DNA from: Stenopsyche tienmushanensis
Lineage: Eukaryota; Arthropoda; Insecta; Trichoptera; Stenopsychidae
DNA: 64,000 nt
Reading direction: 5' to 3'
NCBI GenBank assembly: GCA_008973525.1
Contig: WACJ01000274.1
Coordinates: 1,116,001 to 1,180,000 of the forward strand
Below the pieces are notes generated by a model, which was not told the DNA's origin, did no database searches, and saw only the letters and a list, made by a program, of their open reading frames with translations. Positions 1 through 12,385 of the stretch are shown in pieces (positions within the stretch are counted from its first letter, which is position 1; each line of letters opens with the position of its first letter). A program made the position numbers and the translations under genes.

Positions 1-99
1 CCCGATTTCTTACACCTGGAATAGGAAAAACTGAGACGATTAATAAAATGCTTCCCTTGGACTCCAATGGAGATATCGGTCATGATATTTTAAAAAGAA

Positions 100-885
100 A
101 AATAAATATCAACCTGCTAAGTAGGCGAGACGTACATATACGTCCAACGTAAACTGCATCGAAATGGTTAGAACGTATATATACGTCCTCGAAATATATA
201 CCGAGTCCTAAAGCAGGTGGGACTTTTTTTTATTTAACGAATGTGTGAGTTATCGATACATGTTTTGACATTAATTTAAGATAGGTAGCAAATTGGTTGC
301 ACTTCGCTATTGTGTACTTAGTAAACGGTGACTAGAAGCATAAGGTAAGATTCAAAGGCAAACTTAAAGTTTTAAAATAGAAGGACAAAAGGGACGTATT
401 GATGCTCAGTTCAAACAACATAGTAAAAACCCAACCTATGTCATCAAAAAACAGCATTACACCTAAATCATCACGCTTAGTTGAAAAGCTTTTTTAAAGA
501 ACAATTGAAAGGGAACTAAAGCTAGGAAATGTCCAGTTTATTACAAAAAAGGGAAATAATCTACATACTGATGTCCGGATTGTGAGGTAGCACTACATGT
601 CAACAACTGCTTAAAAATATATCACACAGAAGTTGAATTTTGAATTTATGTATGGATATATTTTATTTTATTAAACTCTATGTTTCCATTTTCTTTGTGT
701 GCTTTTATATTTGTTAACTTCTCTATGTGTTTAAGTATCTAAATGTGTTTCATTAATTTTTTTATAAATTCCAAGCATCATTAAAAAAATGAATAATATG
801 AACTCACGTCAGGTGGGCGGGACGTATATATACGTCCTAACGAAAATGTGCGCGCCCACTGTATGTTGTGTTATTGAAAGGTTAA
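100..885 (+). mobile_element. Remnant of a piggyBac-type element
   Basis: The interval carries a decayed piggyBac transposase tail (384-643) between several copies of one palindromic motif: GACGTACATATACGTC near 130, ACGTATATATACGT near 174 and the perfect palindrome GGACGTATATATACGTCC near 813. The last sits inside a larger arm pair (GTGGGCG, then CGCCCAC). TTAA at 882-885, preceded by CTTTCAA on the opposite strand, is a plausible 3' terminus. The left end is not recognised and may be deleted. Confidence 0.5.
384..643 (+). pseudogene. piggyBac transposase relic (C-terminal part)
   Basis: The frame from 384 reads DKRDVLMLSSNN, which matches the KRDVLMLST motif that precedes the third catalytic region of piggyBac transposases. 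It runs on to SSRLVEKLF and, across in-frame stops, to KCPVYYKKGK, CPDCEVALHVNNC and KIYHTEVEF. The last part is the cysteine-rich tail that binds the element ends in this family. The DDD catalytic core is absent and at least three stops interrupt the frame, so it is inactive. Confidence 0.75.
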
Positions 886-2842
886 TCAAGACAGAATTTA
901 ATGTTCAGATGAAAATTATGTTAAAAGTTTTTGCTTAAATCTAGGATACTTTCTCTTGATGATATAACAGCATGCTGCTTTAAGGACTACATCCTCTCTG
1001 TTATAAATAAATACTGATACAGTGAAGCAAGACTTAGATCCATGTTCGAATGGCAGCAAAGACGAGGTATTCGGACGCCGAAATATTTGGACCTCAGAGG
1101 AAGAAGGTTCAGGACAATAAATGATGGAATGCGTAGTGGGTAGCCAAGGCTCTCTCTTTTATATATTTGTATGTACAAATTTCGAGTGAGTAAAATCCTA
1201 ACGAGACTAATACAAAACTACTGAAATAGGGATGTTAACTGAATTCCCTCAAGTGAAAAAACTTTTAGAATTTCTTCCGAACTCTTATCAAGATAAAAGT
1301 ATACTTTGCTTCTCTAGGGCTTTATATTACATAACGTATAGAGACTCGAATGTGTTTCACAATATATACATTTATGAAGAAACAAAGCGTAACAATGTTT
1401 AAAAAGGTCATTTCTCTAAAATTGGTCCATTTCAAGCCCTGGATTAACCCTAATGCTATAGAATTTAATCTAACTTAATATAAACTAATCTTAGATAGTT
1501 TATTATCATAGTTTTGGGTTGAAATCTTCCCATATATTCAAAATGAATTTAAAACCTACCAAATTGGATTTAAGCTTAACCATAAATAAATTAACTTAAT
1601 CACTGACTATAATACATAGACGTCTATCAATACAATGTATGTACAATTCCGGAAACAAAAAAAGCATGTTAAATTGAATGTACGTTTAAAGACACCGTGT
1701 TTCCTTTATTAATAGTTTAAGTTTGAAGCCTTTTTTTTTAAATCTACAGCAATGTTAAGAGCATTGAAATGCTTTTAAATCCATTAGCTCGATCCGGGGA
1801 AATCCCACTATTTTTTCCTTGATCGACGAAATCAGGTTATTGTAATTAAAGCATTTAAAAAAATCCTCATCTCTTTTATCCTCAAATTGATGTTATTTTT
1901 GCTCATATTATTTATTAATTCGATATGATTATATATCCAGGATTTTTTACGATGTAGGATCAAAGGTCGCATTAGGTTATAAGCTTTGATCCTGTCTTTG
2001 TATTAAACCAATATTTATAACAAACCGTACCGGGATGATCGCTTTGACGACAATGTATTTCAACGATATCCGAAAAATGGAACAATAGATATTTGCAAAA
2101 GATCGGAAAGTCCATGACGCAAACGACCAAAAAGGACGAATTAAAAGCAACTTAAATATGTACATTCTGAGTAGGATGAAAGCTCTAAAATCTCATTGGA
2201 TAACAGAGTACAGGGACGAAGGTCTCGCAATGAAATTACAAAGTTTCGCATAAAGAATAGGACCCGGCTGAAATGTCGCCGTTCGCTCCTTTTATTTTAT
2301 TCAGATGGAATTGAGCGAATTTATGATGTTTGTATGATCATAGAGATTTGGACGATAGTTCCCTGCCAAATATTCAAAAGGTCACGCTGATGCTGCAGAT
2401 TTTGGATTATTTGAATAAAGCGATGCTTATCTGCCAATCGACCTTAACCGCATCGACTGAATGGTGGATGGTGGAATCTGAAAACTAGTTCAAGTTCAAA
2501 TAACCGTTAATTATTTATGAGATCGAGGCATTGGATAAGTGTCAGATTTCGAATATCGAAAGAATCGAATTTCACCGATGAACTTAATCCATTCGGACGA
2601 TTACTGGCATCGATCGAAAATCGAGCTCATCTTTTCACATGGTTTACTTTGAAAGCTTGATGACTTTTGGGACGACGGAAGTGTTGATGGATTAACACAA
2701 TATCTTCATCACAAATTATCTCCTATCATTGATGAAATTTCATTTGTACATTGATCCAGAAAGTAAGGTTACAACATTTATGCAGGATCGAAAAATGCTT
2801 GTGTTTAATTGAAATCCACAGGATACTTCACAAATATATTAA
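886..2842. other. No gene recognised
   Basis: AT-rich sequence with only short chance reading frames. No splice-supported exon, RNA gene or transposon terminus was recognised. Confidence 0.6.
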
Positions 2843-3184
2843 ACTATTTTTCAACATAATTGTCGTTGAGATCGAGACATTTCTGGAGTCGGAGCAACAA
2901 CTTTTGTATGCCAGTGTCATAGACTTACGGCGCTAGCTCTTCTGGGTTGTTTTCTGGATCCTAGGGTGCAGTGATACACCCACGTCTCATCCCCCGGCAC
3001 GATCCAGAAAAGCTTCTCTATCCTGTGCAAAACTATCCAAAAATTCACGCACGATGGTCACGATTTTTTTTGTGAGCATTCTGGGTACCCATCACGTACA
3101 CAACTTCTTATGACCAAGCTTTTCCAATACAATATCAACATGGAGACTTCGAAAAGTGTCAGGAGATTCTTCCCGAAGGTCGTC
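2843..3184 (-). pseudogene. mariner-type transposase relic, internally deleted
   Basis: Read on the minus strand from 3184, it gives DDLREESPDTF, then LEKLGHKKLCT, stop, WVPRMLTKKIVTIVREFLD, AQDREAFLDRA and, one frame over, GDETWVYH with its catalytic Asp. It then jumps to a normal mariner end, GIQKLLLRLQKCLDLNDNY then VEK and stop (ending at 2843). The block between the first and third catalytic acidic residues is missing. Frameshifts and stops make it a dead copy. Confidence 0.75.
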
Positions 3185-4009
3185 AAGCATCCATTAAATC
3201 AATCGATCATCTTCATGTAGCATCAATAATGTAAAGAATAAGAGAACCGAAAGACCTTCGAATTTCATAAAAGCTCATACCATTATAGCGACTAATTGCC
3301 TACTAAATTTTTATCACCAAAGTCCCAAAGAAATAATGCTCTGTGATATTCCAAGCCTCTAGTTCAAAACTGTCGGCAATTCTGTTTAATTATACAGGCA
3401 TGTCAAAAACGAATGCCATGTGGTTGCTATGAATTATTTTGCCACTTCCAGGCTTCTGCAAAATTAAACATTCACCTTGAATCTTGTATACTAACTAAAT
3501 CAGATCGATTATGTACTGTTTTCCCGGTACTAAAGAATAATTTAATGATTAATCATACGAATATTAAAATTTTGATATTAATTATAGCATTTACCGATCG
3601 TCATAAATAGATCATAATCAGATAATATAATATCAGAATAGATCGTAAATTCTACAGTTAATTTTGATGCTTTAAACATCGTTTAAATAAAGGCTTATTT
3701 GCCTGGAAAAATTATCTTTTTATGGAAGAAGTTAATCGATAAAAGATCTAGAAACGCTGTTACAAATAATGTATTTTATATTATTATCAATGCTAAAATC
3801 CTTCTGTTCTAATATTTTTTTAATTTTCTCGTCTCATAATTCCAAATTGCACAAAAAAATGGTTTCTTTTAATTGGAACAAATACAATTTTTAATAATAT
3901 TTTTTATGCTACGTTGCATCTTCTCTTTGATGCTTAAAAAACGTTTAAAACCGATGTTTTTTTAAATTTAAAATGGCAAAATCATTCGAATTAGGTATTG
4001 TGATTCGTA
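3185..4009. other. No gene recognised
   Basis: AT-rich sequence without a supported gene or element terminus. Confidence 0.6.
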
Positions 4010-4200
4010 TTACACTACGAAATTAAGGCTTTTCAATCAAGTGAATTGCTAAAAAAATATAACTTGTATTAAAGGCGCGCATTAAACCTTCAGAAGACAT
4101 CAGGAGACTGGGACTTTTTAGAGCGGAAAAAGACCGGACCGCCCAAAATCTAACAAAGATGCCGAAATAACTTCATTGTTTATATCGTCCAAAACATAAC
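4010..4200. repeat. Interspersed repeat C, copy 1
   Basis: Near-identical sequence recurs at 9712-9840 and, more diverged, at 30400-30610. The shared core is AGACATCAGGAGACTGGGAC followed by GACCGGACCGCCCAAAATCT. No coding frame or terminal repeat was recognised, so the class is unknown. Confidence 0.7.
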
Positions 4201-4209
4201 TGTGTATAA

Positions 4210-4583
4210 TTAACCCTATAGGACTGTAAATCGCAAGACAGAGACGGGTGTCTTGCGTCTCATCATACATCCATATCGTCGGATAATCTATTAAGTTCTT
4301 TCATCAAAGATAAGACGAATTTCGTTCGTGTTGTCTTGAGAGCAGGCGTTTGTTTTGATAATTAAGATACTCGCATCATTCTTATCGTTGACCAGTTTTG
4401 TTATTCCTCCTTGAGGGTTCTGGAGTGGCGTCATTAGCCGAGTATCACCACCCCTTTGCAAAATCTACTCCTTCAGAAGTAAACTGGCAGGCTTGCACGG
4501 TAACCCTGTCCTTTTATTTTCAGACAGAAAAGTGGATTTACATTAGAGCGTAGCATGTCTGCTCTCCGGTTCAAAAGGGTTAA
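4210..4583 (-). mobile_element. TTAA-flanked piggyBac-like MITE (family B), complete
   Basis: TTAA occurs at both ends (4210-4213 and 4580-4583). The inner ends both start CCCT (CCCTATAGGACTG and, inverted, CCCTTTTGAACCGG). A hairpin GCAAGAC...GTCTTGC lies just inside the left end. Related copies are at 19857-20110 and 28024-28295 in the opposite orientation. The element is 366 bp and non-coding; it would need a transposase supplied elsewhere. Confidence 0.7.
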
Positions 4584-7329
4584 GATTCAACATCTACACA
4601 CCGAATCATGTAACCGTGTTATACAAGGGCCGACTGTTTTACGCGGCATAAGGGATTGCCCTGCCTTCGAATATATATGAACGCACAAGCAAAATTTAGC
4701 TCGCAGCCAATTCGCACCCAGTTTTTTATATCCATTGAAATGCCTTGCATTTAATAGGGCAATATATGGAATTAGTATTATTATTGAAGTGAAACTTGCG
4801 CATGCGCCGCGTCTATTATGCATAAAGCAACCACTAGACCAGCAGTAAGTCTATTTTATTTTATATTACACAACGCACAGCTTTTAGCTAAAAAAAATCG
4901 TTTACAAATCTGAAGAACTAATTCTATTATTTAAATGCTTTTAAGCGTAATGATATAATTTTTAAATGGTCCATGAGAATTCATTTAAATGGTATGGGAG
5001 ATAAAATCCGTAGCTCTCCCCTTTGTTTACGCTGCACTTTTCTTTTTGCCTGAACAAATGCCAAAGTTCAAAGCGAGGTCAAAGCAATTTGCTGAAATGT
5101 AGAGCAAAATGTCACATCGAACTCTCTATTCGTTTTATTTTAAAGTGGAACACTTTGAAAAGATCGGCACTGTTTTCTTTTAGCGCCATGTAAGGTGTCG
5201 AATTTCCTTATATGTAATAGCGAACGAATAAATTTGAATTAAGTGCGATTTTTCAGGTTAGAAAGTGATATCGATTCGAACGAATCGCATTAAAATTGAA
5301 AGTATTAACAAATATGACCAAAAAAATCTGTTTGTATGGAAGAAAGTTGTTTCGAGAATCAATTCTCATACCTAACCTTGCGCAATTTAGTCATCCGAAT
5401 ATTGATCAGAACTGTTTAAATTCGACTGTTAATAAATTATTAGATCTATTGTACTGTTGTGGTCCTGGATTATATACAATGGGGCGATAAACGTCTTCAG
5501 GGTTGTACCAAAAGCAATTCGACCCAAACTCGGAGCGAATGTTCGTTCGCAATCCTCATTGAAATTTCCGGATCTGGATGTTATGGGCAATTTCGGTTTC
5601 CGGCATTTAGGTCAATGCCGAAAAGATACGATTTTCGGTACCTTTTAAGTTCGCAATCAAGGGCGTCCGTGAAAGTTTTCCCGGAGACAAAGTCGTCAGC
5701 AAACCTCGGGTCGCTTTCGCTTAGTGCGATTGTATGGAGGTGATTCAAGGTTAGTATGTCAGATCAGCAGGTCCGCCACAGGGACAGAGCTGCAACCGAC
5801 AATATCAAATGGAATCTCAGCAGCGCTAGAAAGACTCCCGGCATTACTTCAAATTTATGATCACCCGATCTATGGATTCTCAAACGTTCACAGCGAGCAT
5901 TCAAACAGCCCAAAATGTTGAGAAGCACCGCAAAATGAATTATGTAACGCCGCTTGTTTACGTCGTATCGATAACTTTCCGCAAAGGCTCGATCAAGCTG
6001 TCATCCAAACGTCACATTTGAAACGTCAAATTATTTGGCCATAAAAAAATTTGCGCGGACCATACATCATGTATTTATTTCAAATATTGACGCGTCCAAA
6101 CGACGACCGAATTTAATATTTTTAAATGCGCACAAAATTGCTTCGTAAAAAAATGGCGATATGCATACGTTTTATTGGTATGTACGCCGAGCCCATTTTT
6201 TTTCGAGCGGCCGTGAATTGAATTTACGTTTTACATTTACGGCTGACACTATAAATCCGTGCGTCTGTGATTGACTTTTGCGGTCCATAAATTAAATCCT
6301 CGATTCTACGCTGACTGCATATATAAAAGCGATTCGTTCCCGAAGTCGTATTTTTAAAAAGCGAACCATTTTACCCACAATGCGCTTTGATTTAAATTAT
6401 TTAATTTTTTTAACAAATTTAAAAAATATATATAAATAAGAATGACGCCAATATTTTGCGACTTGCATCGTATGCCATTTTAAAATAAAACAGGCTACCG
6501 ATTGCGGATGACATATCCAAATAGTTGATAGATTTGAATTAGTCTCGCGGGGGGATAACGTCGAAGAGCTCGCGGCCTGATCCAAAACCCGTTCGTTATC
6601 AGATCCCAGTGAAAATGTAATACTTTATAACAGTAAATCCCGGACATCCGAGCACAGCCGTTACTTAAAACAAGTTACAACCATAGTTTTTATTTTCTTC
6701 GAGCGTATCACCATCCGGCCTATTCGTTCGATTTCAATTGCATTCATGGCGGAAAATTTGAATGCATCATCCGAAGATCGTTTCTCATAATTGCGCACAC
6801 TTCCAGCTCCAATTCCGGAACGCTCCGACACTAATACATTTGGCTATGCGCCCATTGCCCCAGATATTTCGAATACATGCATTTATGCGACTAATTCTAA
6901 TTTAGATAAATCTATATTTATTAACCTAACATTGCCCAAATCGATTTTATGCAGAAACGATCAAAATTATTACATTGACGTCGGCCATCTTGTTTTTAAT
7001 GTCGTTCAAATGCAAAATGTCACCATAAGATGGCCGCATGTGTTATATTAAATTGCGCTAATAATACGTTTTAAAGACGTTTTTATGCATTTCGAAATGC
7101 TGATGCTTGTGATGATTTGAGCGAATAAAAAGTATATTACAAGCGGTACGCAATTTCATTGTTCTATTGTTCGAAAGCATTGGTAACTTTCCACAAAGTT
7201 ATGCAACGTGTGGGAAACAAAAGGCACAAAGTAAAAAAAGTTGTTTGCACTTGACATATGCAGAATCATTAATATTCTGGCATCCATTAATCTTAATGGT
7301 GCCACGCACTTTTCTTCAGGTCTCATAGT
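4584..7329. other. No gene recognised; moderate-GC patch
   Basis: A fragment near 4610-4640 matches the foldback at 15165-15230 (GTGTTATACAAGG). The stretch 5450-6260 has more CpG than its neighbours but only short frames on both strands, with no recognised domain. The AT-rich rest shows nothing. Confidence 0.55.
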
Positions 7330-8064
7330 TTAACACTAGATTTACTGCAGCCGTCAATTTGGCGGAATGTGAACTTCATGAGCAAAATTGCAAAAACGCT
7401 TGTTATTATTATTTCTACTTGGTTTTGGCTATAATATCATATTTACAATACAAAAATTTATTTCATAATTTAAATGCTCATTGTTCACCTGTATGGTAGG
7501 ATGATCGCGTATTTGCGAGCGAATTTCATTGATTCAGAAAGAGCATTCTTGTACGTTGAGCTCAGAGTCTTCTAACAATAAATGCTTTGTTTGTTTTATT
7601 TTTAGTCTTTAAATATGTAAAATGCAATGTATTTTCGAAGAATTTCGTATAAACTTGTCCATATTTCAGGAATCACTCGATATAATAAACATATGGCATC
7701 ATACAAAATGATTTCTTAAGACTTTAACAATATTCTATGTGTGAAATTAATTTTAAAAATATCTATTTGTGTTGCTCTTCTGACAAAAATATAAATAAAT
7801 CATTGTTTTTTCATCTTAATAGATGTATTTATGAAACAATCATTTTAAATATTTATGCACAATACTATACGCATTAAAATAATTTTTATTTTACTAAATT
7901 TGCATTAATACAAAACAAATTATGAGCATTTTTATAAAAGTCGCGCGGAATAAAAATCGCCCGAATTCAACGGAGCACAAAGTGTTAAATTAAATATATA
8001 TTTGTATAATTTTTTAAAAAAATATATTCCACTTTACTTGCCAATTGCGTTAATCTAGTGTTAA
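7330..8064. mobile_element. TTAA-flanked piggyBac-like MITE, 727 bp
   Basis: TTAA at 7330-7333 is followed by CACTAGATT; the exact inverse AATCTAGTG precedes TTAA at 8061-8064. Just inside the left end is an imperfect palindrome (CCGTCAATTTGGCGG). A family H end (ACCTGTATGGTAGGATGATC) lies inside at about 7488-7585, so one element is nested in the other or they are related. There is no coding frame. Confidence 0.7.
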
Positions 8065-9652
8065 TGGAATGCCATCAAACTTAACATTGACTGTTATTGC
8101 TAAGTTTAAGTTCAAATTATATCCGCTCATTGTGGGAGTTTAGCCTAGATTATTTTTATCGTTTGCTCTTTGACGAGGTTTTCTTTGAAGATTGAGGATG
8201 TAGGGGAGAAGATAAGTGGTTCAGCACAACAATCACGTAATAATCGGGACTCGTTCATCAAAAAGAAAACTTCAGGTGGCAAAACTCCAATCAGGATCTA
8301 ATGCGGTACTAAAGCGCTTGTTTAGCAGAAGGACGGTTATGTCTGCCTCATCCATCCGACCTGAGTAAGACGACACATAAATCTTGAGCTCATTTCACAT
8401 AAACATTTCGCAGCATAACCCGAGCAATATATTATTTCGAGCTCGGGAAGCATTAAATTTTGCATGCAAAAAAATACCGGTTATCCGCATCTAACTTTGC
8501 CGGTACAAAGTTACGCAATTTCGGCAACCGCAGGGTAGATGCGAAGATATGTTCAGGTTCAACTGGCTTCTGGTATCCAACAAAAAGCAAATTGGCCTTC
8601 ACCACGTAAATTTTGCGTTAAATGCCACGTTTTAAGAGAGGGTTTTTTTTCCGCCACAAAGAACGCGTAGATTGCCATCGAGAGTTGTACTCCGAAAAGT
8701 TTTCAAAGGTCGCCTAGAATTTTTATTCACGTACGCAAAAAGTATTTTATTAAAGGCAGAAAGGGTCCAGGATTTAAGCCCTTATTTAGTTTCTGAACAA
8801 TTACGCCCGGTGCGTTGTCAAACGAAGCAAGTTAAAGGTGAAAGTTCAAAGCACGAACGAGTTAAGCCACTTATTTTGGCGGAGTGAAATTTTGATCGGA
8901 AATCACATTACGATATTCCATGTTCTCGGGGTATTATCACATTTGCCACCCTCTATTGCGTTCTTATTGAAAAATTTGCTTTTTATGATTGAAAATCATC
9001 GAAAATCCTGCATTATAGAGTGGTAGTAGCTCCTATACACAATCGAAGAATATTTCCATTTATTTTTTTTAGCATCCAGCATTGATTTATTAGCTTCAAT
9101 TAAGTATTAAGACTATAAAAACGTTAATATTATTCACCTAATGTCTCTTTTATAAAAAAAAATATTCAAATATTATGAATATTATTCAATGGAATGCTTT
9201 TTATAGCGCTAAGCTTTTGAAATTATGTTGATTTATATCTACGTATTAAACATAATATGTATCTGATGAAGCATTCATTTTAAATCCAGTCATTATAATC
9301 AAATACGTATTTAAGACAGAATCTACGTCAGCAAATTTAGCGTTCAAAAAGGACATTTAAGCAGATCCTTAATAATATTTTGCTGATGTTCTCAAAATTA
9401 CATCGATTCAATCTGATTTCAGATTGTATAATTAAATTGCATAAGTCAAAAATATTATTTATGGCCAGATTTATAACGACATAGCAAGCATTTATGCATG
9501 CATTAATTTATAACGCGTTATAACGACAACTAACCGCAACCATTTAGTTATACCTAACTACCGCCGATAGTTATTAACACTATATCACTAATCATTAGTC
9601 TTACAGACTACAAGCTTACAGATATATTAAATGATATTATAATGTAAGTATG
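8065..9652. other. No gene recognised
   Basis: A slightly GC-richer patch at 8480-8890 holds only short frames without a recognised domain. The rest is AT-rich. Confidence 0.6.
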
Positions 9653-9711
9653 CTCAATCGGTCCGCTTTTCGGACTGCTGATATGACGAATGAGCGGATC
9701 GCAATCGGATA
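9653..9711 (-). repeat. Family A fragment
   Basis: It matches the central hairpin region of the hAT-like family A (a CGGTCCGCTTTTCGGACtG stem followed by TGACGAATGAGCGG). It abuts repeat C directly at 9712, so one inserted next to or into the other. Confidence 0.7.
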
Positions 9712-9840
9712 AACCTTCAGAAGACATCAGGAGACTGGGACTTTTTAGAGCAGAAAAAGACCGGACCGCCCAAAATCTAATAAAGATGCCGAAATAACTT
9801 CATTATTTATATCGTTCAAAACACAACATACACGCAACAA
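9712..9840. repeat. Interspersed repeat C, copy 2
   Basis: It is nearly identical to 4085-4200 across AAACCTTCAGAAGACATCAG and the GACCGGACCGCC core. The near-identity suggests recent spread. Confidence 0.75.
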
Positions 9841-11589
9841 AATCGGAAAGTGGTTCAAAAGTGTATACAGTATCCTATACATTACAGAAAAAATAAAGAC
9901 TAAGACTAAAGATGATTAATTTTGGCCGTGTCCTCCAGCAATATGGACCAACATTCATTCCCAAGCTCAAAGATATGCAATAAGAAAGCGATTCGAGATT
10001 AAAGTTACGGCTTGAAAATATTTATGTCTACAGAATGACAAGAGTCTTTGGAAAATCGTAGCAAACGTTCTCTCCAACAAAGAATCAGAACACTTAAAAG
10101 AGATATTAAGACCTGAAGAAATATACCTGTTAATAGAAACCTCGTACGGAAGACGCTCTAACTGTTCTCCTGAGGATGGCATTAAATTCTTTGAGCCATT
10201 TTAATTTGCCGCCAACACGTTTTCCACAATTTAAATACACATAAAACGCTCAAATGCCCATCGCTAATGATACACTCCGAAATGAAACGACATAGAAAAT
10301 CTGCCATTCATGGGAAATGAGATAACGAGGCGCACGGAAGTACCATGAGACGCATAGGATATAATGATTGCATTATAGAGATATCGCGGTCCATTAGCAG
10401 ACTGCTAATACCCGATGATTGACTCGAGATAAATCGAACAAGCGATGTGGAATCGTTGCCGAATGATTAATAGTCGCATCAATCAGTCAATTAATCGAGT
10501 AATTACAACCTACATTCGCCGAAGTTCTCGATTTCGTGATATCGACATTACTTTCAATTTCATGACTTTCTCGGACCTAAATTCGCAACCCTGTGAGTAA
10601 TTATCCCAGGTATGAAAAACGACTCGATAATCCATGATTCATAACAAAAAACCGCATGATCTTGCCGTAAACGTATGAAAATTATTGGTTCGATATGCCC
10701 TTTGGCTATCGTTTGTATAATTTGGTTCGATATTTTGGACTATTTTTGCATGATGATGGACTGCCATCCATATTATGATTATATACACATCGATGTATGA
10801 ATTACATGTTAGAGTTTTCATGAATAATTATATATGCTCAAATCAAAATTAGTGTCTGATTGGGGCAATCTCAAAATGCCAATTAAGATGTTTATGCAGA
10901 TTCTAGATTTATAAGAATTTTTATAATCATTCATGACGAATAACATCATTTAAATTCAGCACAGACTTATTGATTCAATGCATAAATTATGATCAAAATC
11001 TCAAGCTGGAATTGAATTAAACTGCACGAACTTAAACCATCATGCATACAATCATCAAGCGTTCAACTCCAACACGAGAGAAGTATTATAAGAATGTAAT
11101 ACAATTGATCTATTGTCTTCTATATGTCTCTTTTCCATATATTCCGTAGTCTCAATTTTCGCGATCTTTAAAATGTTTATTAGTACAAAAAATTCGTATT
11201 ATCATCAGTTTGGTCGTTTTATCTATGACTTCGGCATATATAAATAATGTCAATAACGTCACACCGAAATGACCATCAAATTGGCATATTTTTTAACACA
11301 AACAAATACATTATATTGAAGGAAAAAATGCAAAACATAATGTTTGCAATGATAAATCTGTTATAAAAATGTTTCAAAAATGTAAACATCAATATTATGG
11401 GTTTTTTGTTTCGATTTTATAAATATATGGTCATTCAATAGAGACGCTCGAACTTTGTTAGATTATAACGGCCATATTTTTAAAACAACATTTATCAAAT
11501 TGATTGTGGATTATTTATAAATTAATGGCAATTTTTTATAAAAAGTTATAATGTTGAACAATGCGTGCAAATTATCAAATTTTATTTCC
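9841..11589. other. No gene recognised
   Basis: AT-rich sequence. None of the short frames shows a known domain. Confidence 0.6.
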
Positions 11590-11935
11590 AAAACAGTGTT
11601 CCGTTCGAAAAACGTTTCATCTAAAAAATCAATTTTTGGTCCGAAATGTCCATTTTTTGATGAATGGGATGATATAAATAAACACAAGATATACCAGCAC
11701 CAAATTCATCCCAAGAAAGTTACTGTTTGGTGCTGATTTTGGTCTTCCAATAAGCAACTATGTACATAGTTCCAATTGGACGGCGCTACGTGCTAGTCAG
11801 CGCATGCCACTATGGACATTCTGCACGAGTGATTTGAGGACTTGGTGAACGCCATGTAGTAAATTCAGACAGATTTATGCGACAAAATCATCGAAAATTG
11901 GACCTCCCGAATACGTGCTACCTTAAATATTCTTC
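11590..11935 (+). pseudogene. Tc3-like transposase relic
   Basis: One frame reads FFDEWDDINKHKIYQHQ and HPKKVTVWC, the block before the second catalytic Asp in Tc3-type transposases. The next frame reads QLDGATC, stop, SAHATMDILHE, stop, FEDLVN, which matches the QQDGATCHTA block containing that Asp. It ends with IIENWTSRIRATLN, a usual C-terminal motif. The segment with the third acidic residue (PLDYFLWG) is missing, and stops are present. Confidence 0.7.
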
Positions 11936-11949
11936 TAATAAAATATTCT

Positions 11950-12385
11950 TCTAATATATAAAAATGAATTGGGTTTTGTTCGTTCGAAATGAGCTGCCAT
12001 ACTGTTCATCCAATTGCAATAAATCTTCATCCACTTATTGCTAAAGAATTCGCGAGTAACATAGGTATAGTTTAATATATAAAAATCAATGTTTGTTTGT
12101 TCGTATTTAATGCGCTGCCATACCGTTCATTCGATTGCGATAAAACTTTGCCAACTTATTGTTTGCACTTTCTCAAATAATATAAGTATAGTACAATTAA
12201 CTTACAGTAGATCCTATATATAAAAATCAATGCTTGTATGTTTCATATTTGTAATAAAACTAACAAAATAAAATAAATTTCATTATTTCTATCATTCCTA
12301 ATTAAACAAGATAACTCTTTCAAATTTCAAACGGTATTTTTTGAATTAATACTTCTATGGCAGCAACGCGTCGGGTACCAGCTAG
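11950..12385 (+). mobile_element. Non-autonomous Helitron-like element with repeated heads
   Basis: It starts TCTAATATATAAAAATG, a typical insect Helitron 5' end, and finishes ACGCGTCGGGTACCAGCTAG followed by T, a typical 3' CTAG end. The head segment (TATATAAAAATCAATG through CTGCCATACCGTTCATYCGAT) occurs three times in tandem, near 11950, 12071 and 12215. Other heads lie at 30951, 44801 and 60011. There is no Rep-helicase coding sequence. Confidence 0.7.
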
